Shown: positions 43,397-51,928, numbered from the stretch's first letter. The stretch is DNA of 64,000 nt from Bacillus sp. PAMC26568 (GCF_014235785.1 NZ_CP060137.1:2976001-3040000), one strand, 5' to 3'. Translations and numbers: made by a program. Notes: generated from the letters alone by a model not told the origin.

Positions 43397-43433
43397 AAAA
43401 AGCTTGCATTCGCTATGATACAAGCTTTTTTTC
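43397..43433. terminator. Bidirectional terminator between ohrR and lipoprotein gene
   Basis: AAAAAAGCTTG and CAAGCTTTTTT pair around CATTCGCTATGATA. Confidence 0.85.
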
Positions 43434-43436
43434 CGT

Positions 43437-43832
43437 TTATTTTTTTCGTTCAACCACTTGATCCACGTAATCTACGATGATTCGATCATCATCTGTTTCT
43501 ATTACACGAAAAGCGATCGCTTTGCTTTCCTTCTTATTATCCTGGTCATAATAGGCACGGAACACATAAAAGCTTTCTTCCTTTAATTCAAAGTCAGCTA
43601 ATTCAAGTTTATCTATGTCCCACTTCTTTTTTAGAGAAATCAGTTTTTCTGGGGAATGGTAGGCCCCTTCTAAATAAATATCCCTCATGCCCCTCTCATT
43701 TTCTTCAAGTATAGCCTCAAGCATATCTTCTGCCACTACTAATCTCCGGTCCCGTCCCTCGTCTTCGTCTTTACAAGCAGCAAGGGCAAGAATCATGAAG
43801 GAAATGAATAAGATTTTATATATGTTTTTCAC
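43437..43832 (-). CDS. Lipoprotein of unknown function
   Basis: The protein has 131 residues. The GTG start has GGGGGG upstream. A lipoprotein signal peptide (ILFISFMILALAAC) places the mature chain on the outer side of the membrane, attached through Cys20. The mature part is strongly charged (DEDEGRDRRLVVAEDMLEAI) and ends with a beta-rich region (ESFYVFRAYYDQDNKKESKA). No family is recognised. It has its own spacer from the AbrB-like gene upstream, so it may be a separate unit. Confidence 0.75.
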   Translation of the reverse strand: MKNIYKILFISFMILALAACKDEDEGRDRRLVVAEDMLEAILEENERGMRDIYLEGAYHSPEKLISLKKKWDIDKLELADFELKEESFYVFRAYYDQDNKKESKAIAFRVIETDDDRIIVDYVDQVVERKK

Positions 43833-43926
43833 TGGATATCCCCCCTATAAAACTACTCATTTTTCACATGTCAGCGGATACAGCTTTATCAAAAGGCAAA
43901 CTTAAACCGGCCCGCAATCGACCGGT

Positions 43927-44265
43927 TTAGCTTGATATTTTTTTTGAGCTGTCCGGACAATGCGGAACAAATGTGACTTTTTCCCATTGTTCATTCCACT
44001 CAATTTTCATTTTTTCACCGACATTAATCTCACAGATTTTTCTAATTTCACTTGGAATTGTAACGGTTCCTTTGCTGCTTAACGTTGTTTCAATTTCAGA
44101 TGAATTTTCATGATTCATGATCATGTCAATGGTTTTCCCATCGGTTTGAACAACCACCCGTTCACCTGTTTGTATGTTTAGTTTTTTTCGAATGTAGGAA
44201 GGAATCATCACTTGTCCATTTGACCAAATCTTTACGAAAAATGGGTCTTTTTTCAAAGATATCAC
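43927..44265 (-). CDS. Tandem SpoVT/AbrB-domain protein
   Basis: This 112-residue protein contains two swapped-hairpin AbrB-type DNA-binding motifs in a row: residues about 10-48 (VKIWSNGQVMIPSYIRKKLN then GERVVVQTDGKTIDM) and about 62-102 (TLSSKGTVTIPSEIRKICEI then GEKMKIEWNEQWEKVTFVP). Usual AbrB/MazE proteins carry one motif and dimerise; here a single chain could form the complete two-hairpin barrel. It has no toxin gene beside it, so an antitoxin role is not indicated. It is probably a transcription regulator. The operator is unknown. Confidence 0.82.
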   Translation of the reverse strand: MISLKKDPFFVKIWSNGQVMIPSYIRKKLNIQTGERVVVQTDGKTIDMIMNHENSSEIETTLSSKGTVTIPSEIRKICEINVGEKMKIEWNEQWEKVTFVPHCPDSSKKISS

Positions 44266-44337
44266 TCCATTCCTTCAAGAGATACATACTATTATATCAT
44301 GATTAACCGCCAATTCCCCATCATTTGGTTAAATGTG

Positions 44338-44361
44338 AAAAACAATCAGAGATCCTGATTG
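44338..44361 (-). terminator. Terminator of sugar operon
   Basis: On the minus strand CAATCAG and CTGATTG pair around GATCT, followed by TTTTTC; it lies just after the lacI-type gene. Confidence 0.75.
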
Positions 44362-44369
44362 CTTTAGGG

Positions 44370-45371
44370 TTATTCTCTATTTTTAACAGCACTGGTAGAT
44401 TTTCTTAATACGAGCTCTGTCGGCAAAATATACTCTTTTCCTTCAATTCCCTCATTAAGCGCCTGATAAATAAGGTGTGCTGCAAGTGAGCCAATCTCAT
44501 AATTGGATTGTTTCACCGTTGTCAGAGGAGGAGAAATATATTGTGTTATTTCTATATCATCAAACCCGATAATGGAAAGGTCTTCCGGGATCTTCAAGCC
44601 AGATTCCTTGAATGCCTTAATGGCGCCTACTGCCATTTCGTCATTTGCACAAAAAACAGCTGAAGGCTCGTTGCCCTGCATCATTAAGATTTTGGCAGCA
44701 GAATATCCGCCCTCCCTTGTATATTGCCCCTGCAGGATCCAGCTTGGATGCAAAGGTAGATTGAAATCTTTCAAAGCCTGTTTATATCCTTCAAAACGCA
44801 GCTGATTATCACGATTGTATGAAGGACCGCCAATATAAGCAAGTTTATTGTGACCGAGATCAATCAAATGCTTTGCTGCCTGATATCCTCCAGAAAAATT
44901 GTCAACAAGGACATGAATGATTGAATCACTTTCAAGCTTCCGGTCAAGAACAATAATAGGAAAATCATCTCGGACTGATTGAAGGATCAGCTCATCCGGG
45001 AGACTTTCCGCCAAAATAATGACGCCGTCCACTCTCCGTTCCTGCAAAAACTTTGAAGCCGTTGTCACATTTCCTCCAATGGAGCTGCACGCTATTAAAC
45101 CATATTTATGTGTCAGCAGCGTATCCTGAACCCCGCGCATTAATTCAGAATAAAAAGGACCTGAGAGATCCTGAACGATGATTCCGATTGTTTCGGTTTT
45201 GCTGCGCTTTAAGTCTCTGGCAATCCCGTTTTTTTGGTAATTTAACGTTTTTGCAGCTTCTAATACACGCTTAGCCGTTTCTGCATTCACTCTTGATTTA
45301 TTATTTAATGCATAGGATGCTGTTGAAACAGCTACCCCTGCTAATTTTGCAACATCTTTGATCGTGGCCAT
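44370..45371 (-). CDS. LacI family transcriptional regulator of the sugar operon
   Basis: This 333-residue protein starts at MATIKDVAKLAGVAVSTASY with GGTGGAG upstream; the longer frame has no coding support. The N-terminal helix-turn-helix and hinge are followed by a periplasmic-binding-protein-like ligand domain (TIGIIVQDLSGPFYSELMRG, VDGVIILAESLPDELI, AVFCANDEMAVGAIKAF and SIIGFDDIEITQYISPPLTT). It is the last gene of a five-gene minus-strand cluster and probably represses it by binding the two TGAAACGTTTCA/G palindromes upstream of the first gene. The inducer should be the sugar or an intermediate. Confidence 0.92.
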   Translation of the reverse strand: MATIKDVAKLAGVAVSTASYALNNKSRVNAETAKRVLEAAKTLNYQKNGIARDLKRSKTETIGIIVQDLSGPFYSELMRGVQDTLLTHKYGLIACSSIGGNVTTASKFLQERRVDGVIILAESLPDELILQSVRDDFPIIVLDRKLESDSIIHVLVDNFSGGYQAAKHLIDLGHNKLAYIGGPSYNRDNQLRFEGYKQALKDFNLPLHPSWILQGQYTREGGYSAAKILMMQGNEPSAVFCANDEMAVGAIKAFKESGLKIPEDLSIIGFDDIEITQYISPPLTTVKQSNYEIGSLAAHLIYQALNEGIEGKEYILPTELVLRKSTSAVKNRE

Positions 45372-45568
45372 ACAATTCTCCACCTTACTGTAATTGCTTC
45401 TTCTTGCCAGAAGAGATAATAGAATGAGGGACTGCTTCGGTGAGTTAATAGTGAGAGGAACATCTTTTTCTACGGGTCTATTCCCATTCAAACCGGTCAC
45501 TTCCTGACCGATTTGAATGAGTAATAAAACCGTATTTATTATTTTGCACATTTTTCATTTTTATAAGC

Positions 45569-46537
45569 TTACGCCCACCACATATTCGTCGGCTGTTCTT
45601 TAATTAAGACACTCTTTAGATTAGTCACTGCACGCAAGAAGCCTTCTTCAATCGACATGATTGGATCTTCATGCTCAATGCTGACAACATAATCATATCC
45701 GTATGTTCTAAGGGCACTGATCATATCGGACCATTCCTGCATGCTGTGTCCGCAGCCGACAGAACGGAAATTCCATGCTCTTGATTGGATTTCACCATAT
45801 GGCTGCATATCCGTTAAGCCATACATATTGATGTTATCTTGATCAAGGTACGTATCTTTCGCGTGGAAATGATGAATCGCGCCTGCTTTACCAAGAATTT
45901 TAATCGCTCCAACAGGATCAATGCCCTGCCACCATAAATGACTTGGATCAAGATTTGCACCGATTGCATCACATGTTTCTTCTCTTAATTTCAATAAAGT
46001 ATACGGAGTATGAACCAGGAATCCGCCGTGAAGCTCTAAACCGATTTTCACATTTAAGCTCCGGGCAAGCTCGCCAACTTCTTTCCAATATGGAATCAGC
46101 TTTTGTTCCCATTGCCATTTTAAAACGTCATTGTATTCATTCGGCCAAGGTGCGACAGGCCAGTTCGGGTATTTTGCACCTTCATGATCGCCGGCTGTTC
46201 CTGAAAAACAGTTCACAACAGGTACGTTCATTTCGTTTGCAAGTTTAATCGTGTTTACTAATGTCTCATGTGATTCAGCAGCAAAAGCAGTATCTGGTGA
46301 AATCGGGTTGCCATGGCAGCTGAACGCGCTGATTGTCAGACCGCGTGACGTCACTTTTTCTAGATACTCATTTTGTTTTTCTTTATTGCCTAATAGTTCT
46401 TCCACAGAACAATGTGCATTTCCAGGATAGCAGCCTGTGCCTATTTCAACAGCTTCAACTCCTGATGCTTTTACGTAATCTAACATATCATCCAGATTTT
46501 TATCTGAAAATAATACTGTAAATACACCTAATTTCAT
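45569..46537 (-). CDS. Sugar phosphate isomerase/epimerase family (TIM barrel)
   Basis: This 322-residue xylose-isomerase-like barrel begins MKLGVFTVLFSDKNLDDMLD. The metal ligands expected for the family lie in VEIGTGCYPGNAHCSVEELL, KIGLELHGGFLVHT, IGANLDPSHLWWQGIDPVG and VSIEHEDPIMSIEEG (glutamate, aspartate, histidine, glutamate). It resembles the larger epimerases that accompany Gfo/Idh oxidoreductases in keto-sugar pathways (IolH/YcjR-type). It is fourth in the operon, 17 bases after the other isomerase gene. The substrate cannot be read from sequence. Confidence 0.88.
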   Translation of the reverse strand: MKLGVFTVLFSDKNLDDMLDYVKASGVEAVEIGTGCYPGNAHCSVEELLGNKEKQNEYLEKVTSRGLTISAFSCHGNPISPDTAFAAESHETLVNTIKLANEMNVPVVNCFSGTAGDHEGAKYPNWPVAPWPNEYNDVLKWQWEQKLIPYWKEVGELARSLNVKIGLELHGGFLVHTPYTLLKLREETCDAIGANLDPSHLWWQGIDPVGAIKILGKAGAIHHFHAKDTYLDQDNINMYGLTDMQPYGEIQSRAWNFRSVGCGHSMQEWSDMISALRTYGYDYVVSIEHEDPIMSIEEGFLRAVTNLKSVLIKEQPTNMWWA

Positions 46538-46553
46538 ATCGTAAACATCCTTT

Positions 46554-47312
46554 CTATGCTTTTAATAATTCATCCATCTTTTTGGAATTTTCAGCCACTG
46601 CGTCCATCAATTCGCCGTCAAAATGTTCTTGCTCAACGATAAACCATGGGAGCTCAAGCTCTTTTCCTAAGTTCAGCAATGATTTCATATCAAGCTTACC
46701 GGTTCCGATGACCGTACTTTGCTTCTCGCCGTTTACTTCTTTCATATCTTTAATATGGAGTGTTACTACTCTTTCGCGCTGCTCTTTAATTAAAGATAAT
46801 GGGTCAAGTCCTGCATATGAAACCCAATAACAATCAAGTTCAAATTTTACTAAAGATGCATCTGTTTCACTCAGCAAAACCCCGAAAGGCGTTTGATCGC
46901 CAAATGCATGAAATTCAAAATCATGATTGTGATAAGCAAGCTGCATCCCTTCTTGCTTAATGGCAGCTCCCGCTTTATTAAGCTCTTCTGCAATTCGCTT
47001 GTAATCATCTAAATCCGTTCTTTGTTCTTCTGTTAAATAAGGCATGATGATCAGGTCATTCCCAATTTCCTGATTATAGGAAATCACTTGTTTCAAGCTA
47101 TCTCCTGTGATTTGGTCATAAGGTACATGACTCCCCGCGGCCTTCAGACCATACTCTTTCAATGCCTGATTCAGACGGTCTGCAGGTGTATCAAAATAAC
47201 CTGCAAACTGTACCCCTTCGTACCCTAAGTCTGCCACTTTTTTCAAAGTGCCAAAAAAATCCTTTTCGAGCAGCGTTCTGATTGTATAGAGCTGAAGTCC
47301 TTTTTTCGTCAT
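46554..47312 (-). CDS. Sugar phosphate isomerase/epimerase family (TIM barrel)
   Basis: This 252-residue barrel of the AP-endonuclease-2/xylose-isomerase superfamily begins MTKKGLQLYTIRTLLEKDFF. Metal and acid residues are visible in QLAYHNHDFEFHAFG, VKFELDCYWVSYAGLDPLSL, VTLHIKDMKEVNGEKQ and PWFIVEQEHFDG. The short form matches enzymes acting on 3-keto or inositol-type sugars. A mosaic repeat lies in the 330-base gap between it and the upstream dehydrogenase gene, yet strand and context still suggest one operon. It may work with the larger isomerase downstream. Confidence 0.88.
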   Translation of the reverse strand: MTKKGLQLYTIRTLLEKDFFGTLKKVADLGYEGVQFAGYFDTPADRLNQALKEYGLKAAGSHVPYDQITGDSLKQVISYNQEIGNDLIIMPYLTEEQRTDLDDYKRIAEELNKAGAAIKQEGMQLAYHNHDFEFHAFGDQTPFGVLLSETDASLVKFELDCYWVSYAGLDPLSLIKEQRERVVTLHIKDMKEVNGEKQSTVIGTGKLDMKSLLNLGKELELPWFIVEQEHFDGELMDAVAENSKKMDELLKA

Positions 47313-47335
47313 GATTCTTCCCCCTTATTAAAGTT

Positions 47336-47365
47336 GGCTGTGTCCGCATCAATTGTTGTTTTTCG
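47336..47365 (-). repeat. Solo end of the long mosaic repeat
   Basis: GGCTGTGTCCGCATCAATTG followed by TTGTTTTT matches the outer end of the mosaic repeat (GGCTGTTTTCGCATTGATTG then TTGTTTT) that lies 110 bases away at 47446. It is probably a remnant of a second insertion or a local duplication. Confidence 0.6.
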
Positions 47366-47445
47366 TAATAAGACTCATTTATACAAATTTCCACTAAAAA
47401 CAATTGAACACAAAGATACGATTGATAGCAGAAATGATTTAGAAA

Positions 47446-47630
47446 GGCTGTTTTCGCATTGATTGTTGTTTTGGGTTATATATATAACCCGTGGATTTCC
47501 GCTGCAGGCACTTGCTTTCCGAGAGGAGGGATGGGACCTCTATTTCCCGCACGAGTCAAGTGCCTTCCGCTACAATCCACTAATGGTTTTAACCATTTTT
47601 TCTAAAACAACAAACTTTACGAAAAGGGCC
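47446..47630 (-). repeat. Long mosaic intergenic repeat, copy C, inside the sugar operon
   Basis: In inverted orientation relative to copies A and B, it reads GGCTGTTTTCGCATTGATTG, GTGGATTTCCGCTGCAGGCA, ACCTCTATTTCCCGCACGAG, TTCCGCTACAATCCACTAAT and ends GTTTACGAAAAGGG-like sequence. The outer arm matches the left arm of copy B. It sits between the dehydrogenase stop (47645) and the next gene. Confidence 0.85.
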
Positions 47631-47644
47631 TATAGAAAAGAGAC

Positions 47645-48667
47645 TTAAAGTTTTACGATTGTTTTGCTTTCGTTTGACTCTAATGCACCAAGTACGATTT
47701 TCAGCGATTTATAGCCTTCTTCTCCAGATACGGCAGGCTCAGTATTGCCGATGATGCTTTCTACGAATTTATCAATTACTTTTGAAGATGTTTGTCCGCC
47801 TTCATCATTTGATTGAATTTTGCCTAATTCATAGTTTACAACTTCACCTGTTTTATATTGTGCTATTAATGAGTACTCTGGATGATCTTCTAAACGAAGA
47901 ACCCCTTTTTCTCCGTAAATGACTGTTGCATTATCTTCTTTGTTGTATGACCAGCTAGCTGCAAGTGATCCCATTATGCCGCTTTCTGTTCTTAATACGC
48001 ATACGGCATTGTCATCTACATCTGCTCCTTCTTTAGCAACTGTATCAACAAAAGCTGCAACTTCAGTTACTTCTTCGCCAAGAATGTAGCGCATTAAGTC
48101 CGCTTTATGAACACCAAGGTCTCCCATTGCTCCGATAAATGCGTCTTCTTTTTTGAAGAACCAGCTGTCGCGTCCGTCAGCACTCCATCCTTCAGGACCG
48201 CCGTGGCCAAATGCTGTGCGGAAAGAAAATACTTTTCCGATTTCGCCATTTTTAATAAGTTCTCTAGCTTTTTCATGTGATGGCACGAAACGCTGATTGT
48301 GGCCAATCATTAATTTGCGGTTGTTTTCTTTTGCAGCTGCAATCATAGCTTCTGCTTCTTCTTTTGAAGTAGCCATAGGCTTTTCGCAAAGAACGTGCTT
48401 CCCTGCATTTAAAGCGTCAATCGAGATTGGGGCATGCAGCGCATTAGGAGTACAAACGCTTACAGCATCAATTTCCTCAAGTGCAAGCAGTTCTCTATAG
48501 TCTGTAAATGCTTTTGCATGATATTGCTGTGCTGTCAGTTTTACACGGTCCTCGTTTATATCGCATACTGCCACGATTTCTACATGTTTATTGCCTGCAT
48601 ACTCCGGTAAATGTCTATGCTTTGAAATGCTTCCGCAGCCAATTACACCAATTTTTAAAGTTGTCAT
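47645..48667 (-). CDS. Gfo/Idh/MocA family oxidoreductase
   Basis: This 340-residue NAD(P)-dependent sugar dehydrogenase has a Rossmann fold at the N-terminus (LKIGVIGCGSISKHRHLPEY) with the dinucleotide loop GCGSIS, and the catalytic-loop motif HVLCEKPMATSKEEAEAMI. The C-terminal sheet carries the likely catalytic Asp/His in FIGAMGDLGVHKADLMRYIL. The family oxidises a hydroxyl of inositols, glucosides or related sugars. It is the second gene of the operon, 53 bases after its paralogue. The two dehydrogenases are clearly divergent, so they probably catalyse different steps. Confidence 0.92.
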   Translation of the reverse strand: MTTLKIGVIGCGSISKHRHLPEYAGNKHVEIVAVCDINEDRVKLTAQQYHAKAFTDYRELLALEEIDAVSVCTPNALHAPISIDALNAGKHVLCEKPMATSKEEAEAMIAAAKENNRKLMIGHNQRFVPSHEKARELIKNGEIGKVFSFRTAFGHGGPEGWSADGRDSWFFKKEDAFIGAMGDLGVHKADLMRYILGEEVTEVAAFVDTVAKEGADVDDNAVCVLRTESGIMGSLAASWSYNKEDNATVIYGEKGVLRLEDHPEYSLIAQYKTGEVVNYELGKIQSNDEGGQTSSKVIDKFVESIIGNTEPAVSGEEGYKSLKIVLGALESNESKTIVKL

Positions 48668-48720
48668 TCCAAATTCCTCCTGAGGTTATATTTATGAAAT
48701 CGATTCCTATCGCCTGGAAT

Positions 48721-49812
48721 CTATTCGTTTTTTCCAAAATAAACAGGTTCGCCTGTTTCAGATGATTTATAAATCGCTTCCAAAATTTCAGTTACGATAA
48801 GGGCTTGTTCAGGTTTTACGACTGGATCTTTATCCTCAATGATGGCTTCAATCCATAATCTTGCTTCAATATCTGCTTCACTTTCAAGCTTTCCATCAAC
48901 AACGGATGCACCTGATTCATCTAAATCAACCTTTGTTGTATAAAGCTTTCCGTGGCGCTCACCATTGATGCGAAGACCATTTTCCATATCGGCTCCGCCT
49001 TCAGTTCCCATTAACGTACATTTGCTTTCGCCGACACTAACTGTATTTAATGCCCAGCTTGATTCAAGGAAAATCGTTGCTCCATTTTGCATCGTAATAT
49101 ACCCGAATGCAGAATCCTCAACATTAAATTTCTCTGGATCCCAAGGCCCCCATACGTTTGCAGCATTTTCTTTTGTGCCAAGTTTATGAAACGCGTTTCC
49201 TACGACCATTTTCGGCTCATAATTATCCATCATCCATAACGTCAGATCGAGTGCATGAGTGCCGATGTCAATTAACGGACCTCCACCCTGCTTCTCTTTA
49301 TCCAAAAACACTCCCCAGGTTGGAACTGCCCGTCTGCGGATCGCATGTGCTTTTGCAAAATAAATCTCGCCGAGCTCGCCTTCTTCGCAGAGCGATTTGA
49401 GATGCAGGCTGTCTGCACGGTAACGGTTTTGGTAGGCGACAGATAATTTTTTCCCTGTGCGTTTAGCTGTATCAAGCATTTTTCGCGCTTCAGCTGCAGA
49501 TGTTGCCATTGGCTTTTCGCACATGACATGTTTTCCTGCCTCAAGTGCAGCAATTGAAATATCTGAATGAGAATCATTAGGCGTACAAACATGAACAACA
49601 TCTACATCGGGATTTGCTAATAATTCCTTGAAATCTGTATAATGCTCAGCCATCTCAGATCCATATTCCATTTTCGCTTCAATCGCTCTTTCTTCAACAA
49701 GATCAAAGAAAGCAACCATTTGAACGTTTTTCAATCGTGCGAGAGCAGGCATATGCTTTGCAGTAGCAATTCCTCCGCACCCAATAATTCCAACTCGAAC
49801 AATCGTACTCAT
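48721..49812 (-). CDS. Gfo/Idh/MocA family oxidoreductase, first gene of operon
   Basis: The protein has 363 residues. The Rossmann loop is GIIGCGGIATAKHMPALARL, the motif near the nicotinamide is HVMCEKPMATSAAEARKML, and the putative catalytic region is GGGPLIDIGTHALDLTLWMM (Asp and His). Its size and WGVFLDKEKQGGGPL stretch recall glucoside 3-dehydrogenases (YcjS-like), which work with isomerase/epimerase partners on 3-keto sugars. That pathway assignment is inference from operon composition. The ATG follows GGAGGTGG. Upstream are two LacI-type palindromes and a cre-like site. Confidence 0.92.
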   Translation of the reverse strand: MSTIVRVGIIGCGGIATAKHMPALARLKNVQMVAFFDLVEERAIEAKMEYGSEMAEHYTDFKELLANPDVDVVHVCTPNDSHSDISIAALEAGKHVMCEKPMATSAAEARKMLDTAKRTGKKLSVAYQNRYRADSLHLKSLCEEGELGEIYFAKAHAIRRRAVPTWGVFLDKEKQGGGPLIDIGTHALDLTLWMMDNYEPKMVVGNAFHKLGTKENAANVWGPWDPEKFNVEDSAFGYITMQNGATIFLESSWALNTVSVGESKCTLMGTEGGADMENGLRINGERHGKLYTTKVDLDESGASVVDGKLESEADIEARLWIEAIIEDKDPVVKPEQALIVTEILEAIYKSSETGEPVYFGKNE

Positions 49813-49842
49813 TGTCCACCTCCGAGTTATTTCCGATTTATT

Positions 49843-49854
49843 TGAAACGTTTCA
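49843..49854. promoter_or_regulatory. LacI-type operator, proximal
   Basis: TGAAACGTTTCA is a perfect 12-bp palindrome, 31 bases before the first gene of the sugar operon. Confidence 0.8.
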
Positions 49855-49909
49855 CATCATTTCGATCATGTATGTAATAATTCCTTTATAAATTTAAAGG
49901 GAACTCATG

Positions 49910-49921
49910 TGAAACGTTTCG
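49910..49921. promoter_or_regulatory. LacI-type operator, distal
   Basis: TGAAACGTTTCG repeats the proximal palindrome with one end mismatch. The two centres are 67 bases apart, about six helical turns, suited to looping by a LacI-family protein. Confidence 0.75.
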
Positions 49922-49938
49922 ACAAACTCATTTTAACA

Positions 49939-49952
49939 TGAAAGCGCTTTTA
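49939..49952. promoter_or_regulatory. cre-like site (CcpA)
   Basis: TGAAAGCGCTTTTA fits the catabolite-responsive element consensus (TGNAANCGNWNNCA-like, with the central GCGC). It suggests glucose repression of the operon. Confidence 0.7.
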
Positions 49953-50026
49953 ATTAAATAAAAATTTAAAAATATTACTCTATAAATTTATTTTTCGTGT
50001 ATTCTGAAAAAAAATGAAGCTTCTTT

Positions 50027-50054
50027 AAAACTTTTTCTAAACTTCTAAGTCTAA
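50027..50054 (+). promoter_or_regulatory. Candidate ECF-type autoregulatory promoter
   Basis: AAAAC is followed after 17 bases by GTCTAA, similar to the AAC / CGTC layout of ECF promoters, and lies 29 bases before the sigma gene start. Confidence 0.4.
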
Positions 50055-50082
50055 TGAATAGAACGAAAAGGAGGGATCCATT

Positions 50083-50604
50083 TTGACTGACCCCAAACTT
50101 ATAGAGAAAGCAATAAGAGGTGATGATGGGGCCTTCCTGATTTTAATGAAGCAGCATAAGGAACAGCTTTACAGAACAGCATTTCTATACTTAAAAAATG
50201 AAGCAGATGCTGTCGAAGCAGTTCAAGAAGTAACTTTCCGTGCATACAGATCCATGAGGAAATTAAAGGAACCCTCCTATTTTTCTACGTATCTTATCCG
50301 AATCATGCTGAACTATTGCAACGACCAGGTAAAGAGACAAAAGAAAACGATGATCAATGGTGAGCTTGCGGCATCTGCTTCGAAATCTGATTCCTATGAA
50401 TATATGGAAATTGAAGAGGCATTAAGCAGGCTTGAGGAAAAGTATCAAAAAGTTATTACGCTGAAATATGTGCACGATTTAAAAATAAAAGAAATTGCAG
50501 AATTTATGAAATGCCCGGAAAGCACCGTAAAAACCTGGCTGACAAAGGGATTGTCACTGCTTAGACAGCAGCTTGATGAAAAAGGAGGGAATTCCCATGT
50601 CTGA
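50083..50604 (+). CDS. ECF-type RNA polymerase sigma factor
   Basis: The protein has 173 residues. The TTG start has AAGGAGGG at good distance. Region 2 is visible as FLILMKQHKEQLYRTAFLYL then KNEADAVEAVQEVTFRAYRS, and region 4 as ALSRLEEKYQKVITLKYVHD then LKIKEIAEFMKCPESTVKTW. Length and motifs fit SigV/SigM-like group IV sigma factors. The next gene overlaps its end by eight bases and encodes a membrane protein of the DUF4179 type, the usual anti-sigma partner. The pair probably answers an envelope signal. Confidence 0.92.
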   Translation: MTDPKLIEKAIRGDDGAFLILMKQHKEQLYRTAFLYLKNEADAVEAVQEVTFRAYRSMRKLKEPSYFSTYLIRIMLNYCNDQVKRQKKTMINGELAASASKSDSYEYMEIEEALSRLEEKYQKVITLKYVHDLKIKEIAEFMKCPESTVKTWLTKGLSLLRQQLDEKGGNSHV

Positions 50605-51928
50605 CGGCACGGAAAAAAAACTTGCTCTTTTAAAAGAAAAAATGAACTCTGTGGCGATTCCAAATGAATTACTGGATGAAGCTATTTTGAAGGGTTATCA
50701 GAAAGCAAAAATACGAAAAAGAACACCTTCTATCAAATGGGCATCTATTGCTGCAGCTGTTTTCATTTTTACTTTCATTACACTCATCCGTGTTTCACCT
50801 GCTTTTGCATCATATGTCAGTTCAATTCCTGGAATGGAAAAAATGGTCGAGATCATCCGCTTTAATAAAGGGCTGATGTCTGCCGTTGAAAATGGTTTTG
50901 CACAGGAAGTTGGCGTATCAGATGAACATAATGGAATTCAAATAACAATCAATTCAGCCATTGTCGATAGTAAGAAATTGAAACTGTTTTATACCGTTCA
51001 TAATAAAGCTGATGAAACAAAGATTGAAGTCGAATTCCCGAAATTAAAATCCGGTGATGTGAATTTAAACGAGAATGCTTCTTTTACGTCGGGTCATATT
51101 GAGGAAGTTCTCCCTAAAAATAAAAGTTCAGATTGGTCTATGGAGTATGACTTTGCGGAACCAATGAATTACGAAGAGTTTCAGCTGGAAATGACGGTAA
51201 AATCAACGCAGTCCCATTCTAATACAGAGGAAAATACGTTTCAATTCTTGTTTCAGCTTGATCAAGATCTAGTGGCGGAAAAAGTGAAGGTAATTGATAT
51301 GAATCAAACCGTAACCATTGAAGATCAAAAAGTGACGTTCAAAAAAATAGAAATACGGCCACTCTCCGCTTCCCTTCATGTTCAATACGATGCAGGCAAT
51401 ACGATGGAATTATTTGCATTTGAAGATCTTAAGCTTGTTGATGAAAAAGGAGAACCATGGTCGATTTATCAGAATGGGCTTGTGGGTTCTGAGGTCAGTG
51501 CTACAGAAGATATCATTTATCTGGAAAGCAGCTATTTCGAAGAGCCGAAGGAGCTATACTTAGAGTTCAGCAAGATACGTGCTATGAAGAAAGCTGATTT
51601 AGAAGTGATTGTTGATCCTGAGACAAATACTGTATTAAAAAGTCCTAAAGATGATGAATTTGGGAAGATTGAAGTGCTGGAGAATGAGGTTGCCTTTACC
51701 TATTATGACATGCGGGATAACATGAGTTTTTTAATAAGTGGCGTAAAAGATGCCAATGGAGTGGAGTTATCTTCGAGTTCCTCTGCTGAAGACACTGATA
51801 GTGATACTGGCGAAAAAAGATTTGCTATCCAGTTTGAACGGGATAAAATAACGAAAGGTCCGCTTTCAATGACGTTTATTGATTATCCAAGAGTGATTGA
51901 GAAAAAGACGAAGGTGAAGATTAAATAG
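50597..51928 (+). CDS. DUF4179 membrane protein, probable anti-sigma factor
   Basis: This 443-residue protein starts at MSDGTEKKLALLKEKMNSV with AAAGGAGGG upstream inside the sigma gene. Residues 1-50 are cytoplasmic and would bind the sigma factor. One membrane helix follows (WASIAAAVFIFTFITLIRVS). The large extracellular DUF4179 part starts AFASYVSSIPGMEKMVEIIR and FNKGLMSAVENGFAQEVGVS, followed by beta-rich repeats. Sigma-anti-sigma coupling with overlapping genes is the standard arrangement. The signal sensed is unknown. A terminator follows. Confidence 0.88.
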   Translation: MSDGTEKKLALLKEKMNSVAIPNELLDEAILKGYQKAKIRKRTPSIKWASIAAAVFIFTFITLIRVSPAFASYVSSIPGMEKMVEIIRFNKGLMSAVENGFAQEVGVSDEHNGIQITINSAIVDSKKLKLFYTVHNKADETKIEVEFPKLKSGDVNLNENASFTSGHIEEVLPKNKSSDWSMEYDFAEPMNYEEFQLEMTVKSTQSHSNTEENTFQFLFQLDQDLVAEKVKVIDMNQTVTIEDQKVTFKKIEIRPLSASLHVQYDAGNTMELFAFEDLKLVDEKGEPWSIYQNGLVGSEVSATEDIIYLESSYFEEPKELYLEFSKIRAMKKADLEVIVDPETNTVLKSPKDDEFGKIEVLENEVAFTYYDMRDNMSFLISGVKDANGVELSSSSSAEDTDSDTGEKRFAIQFERDKITKGPLSMTFIDYPRVIEKKTKVKIK

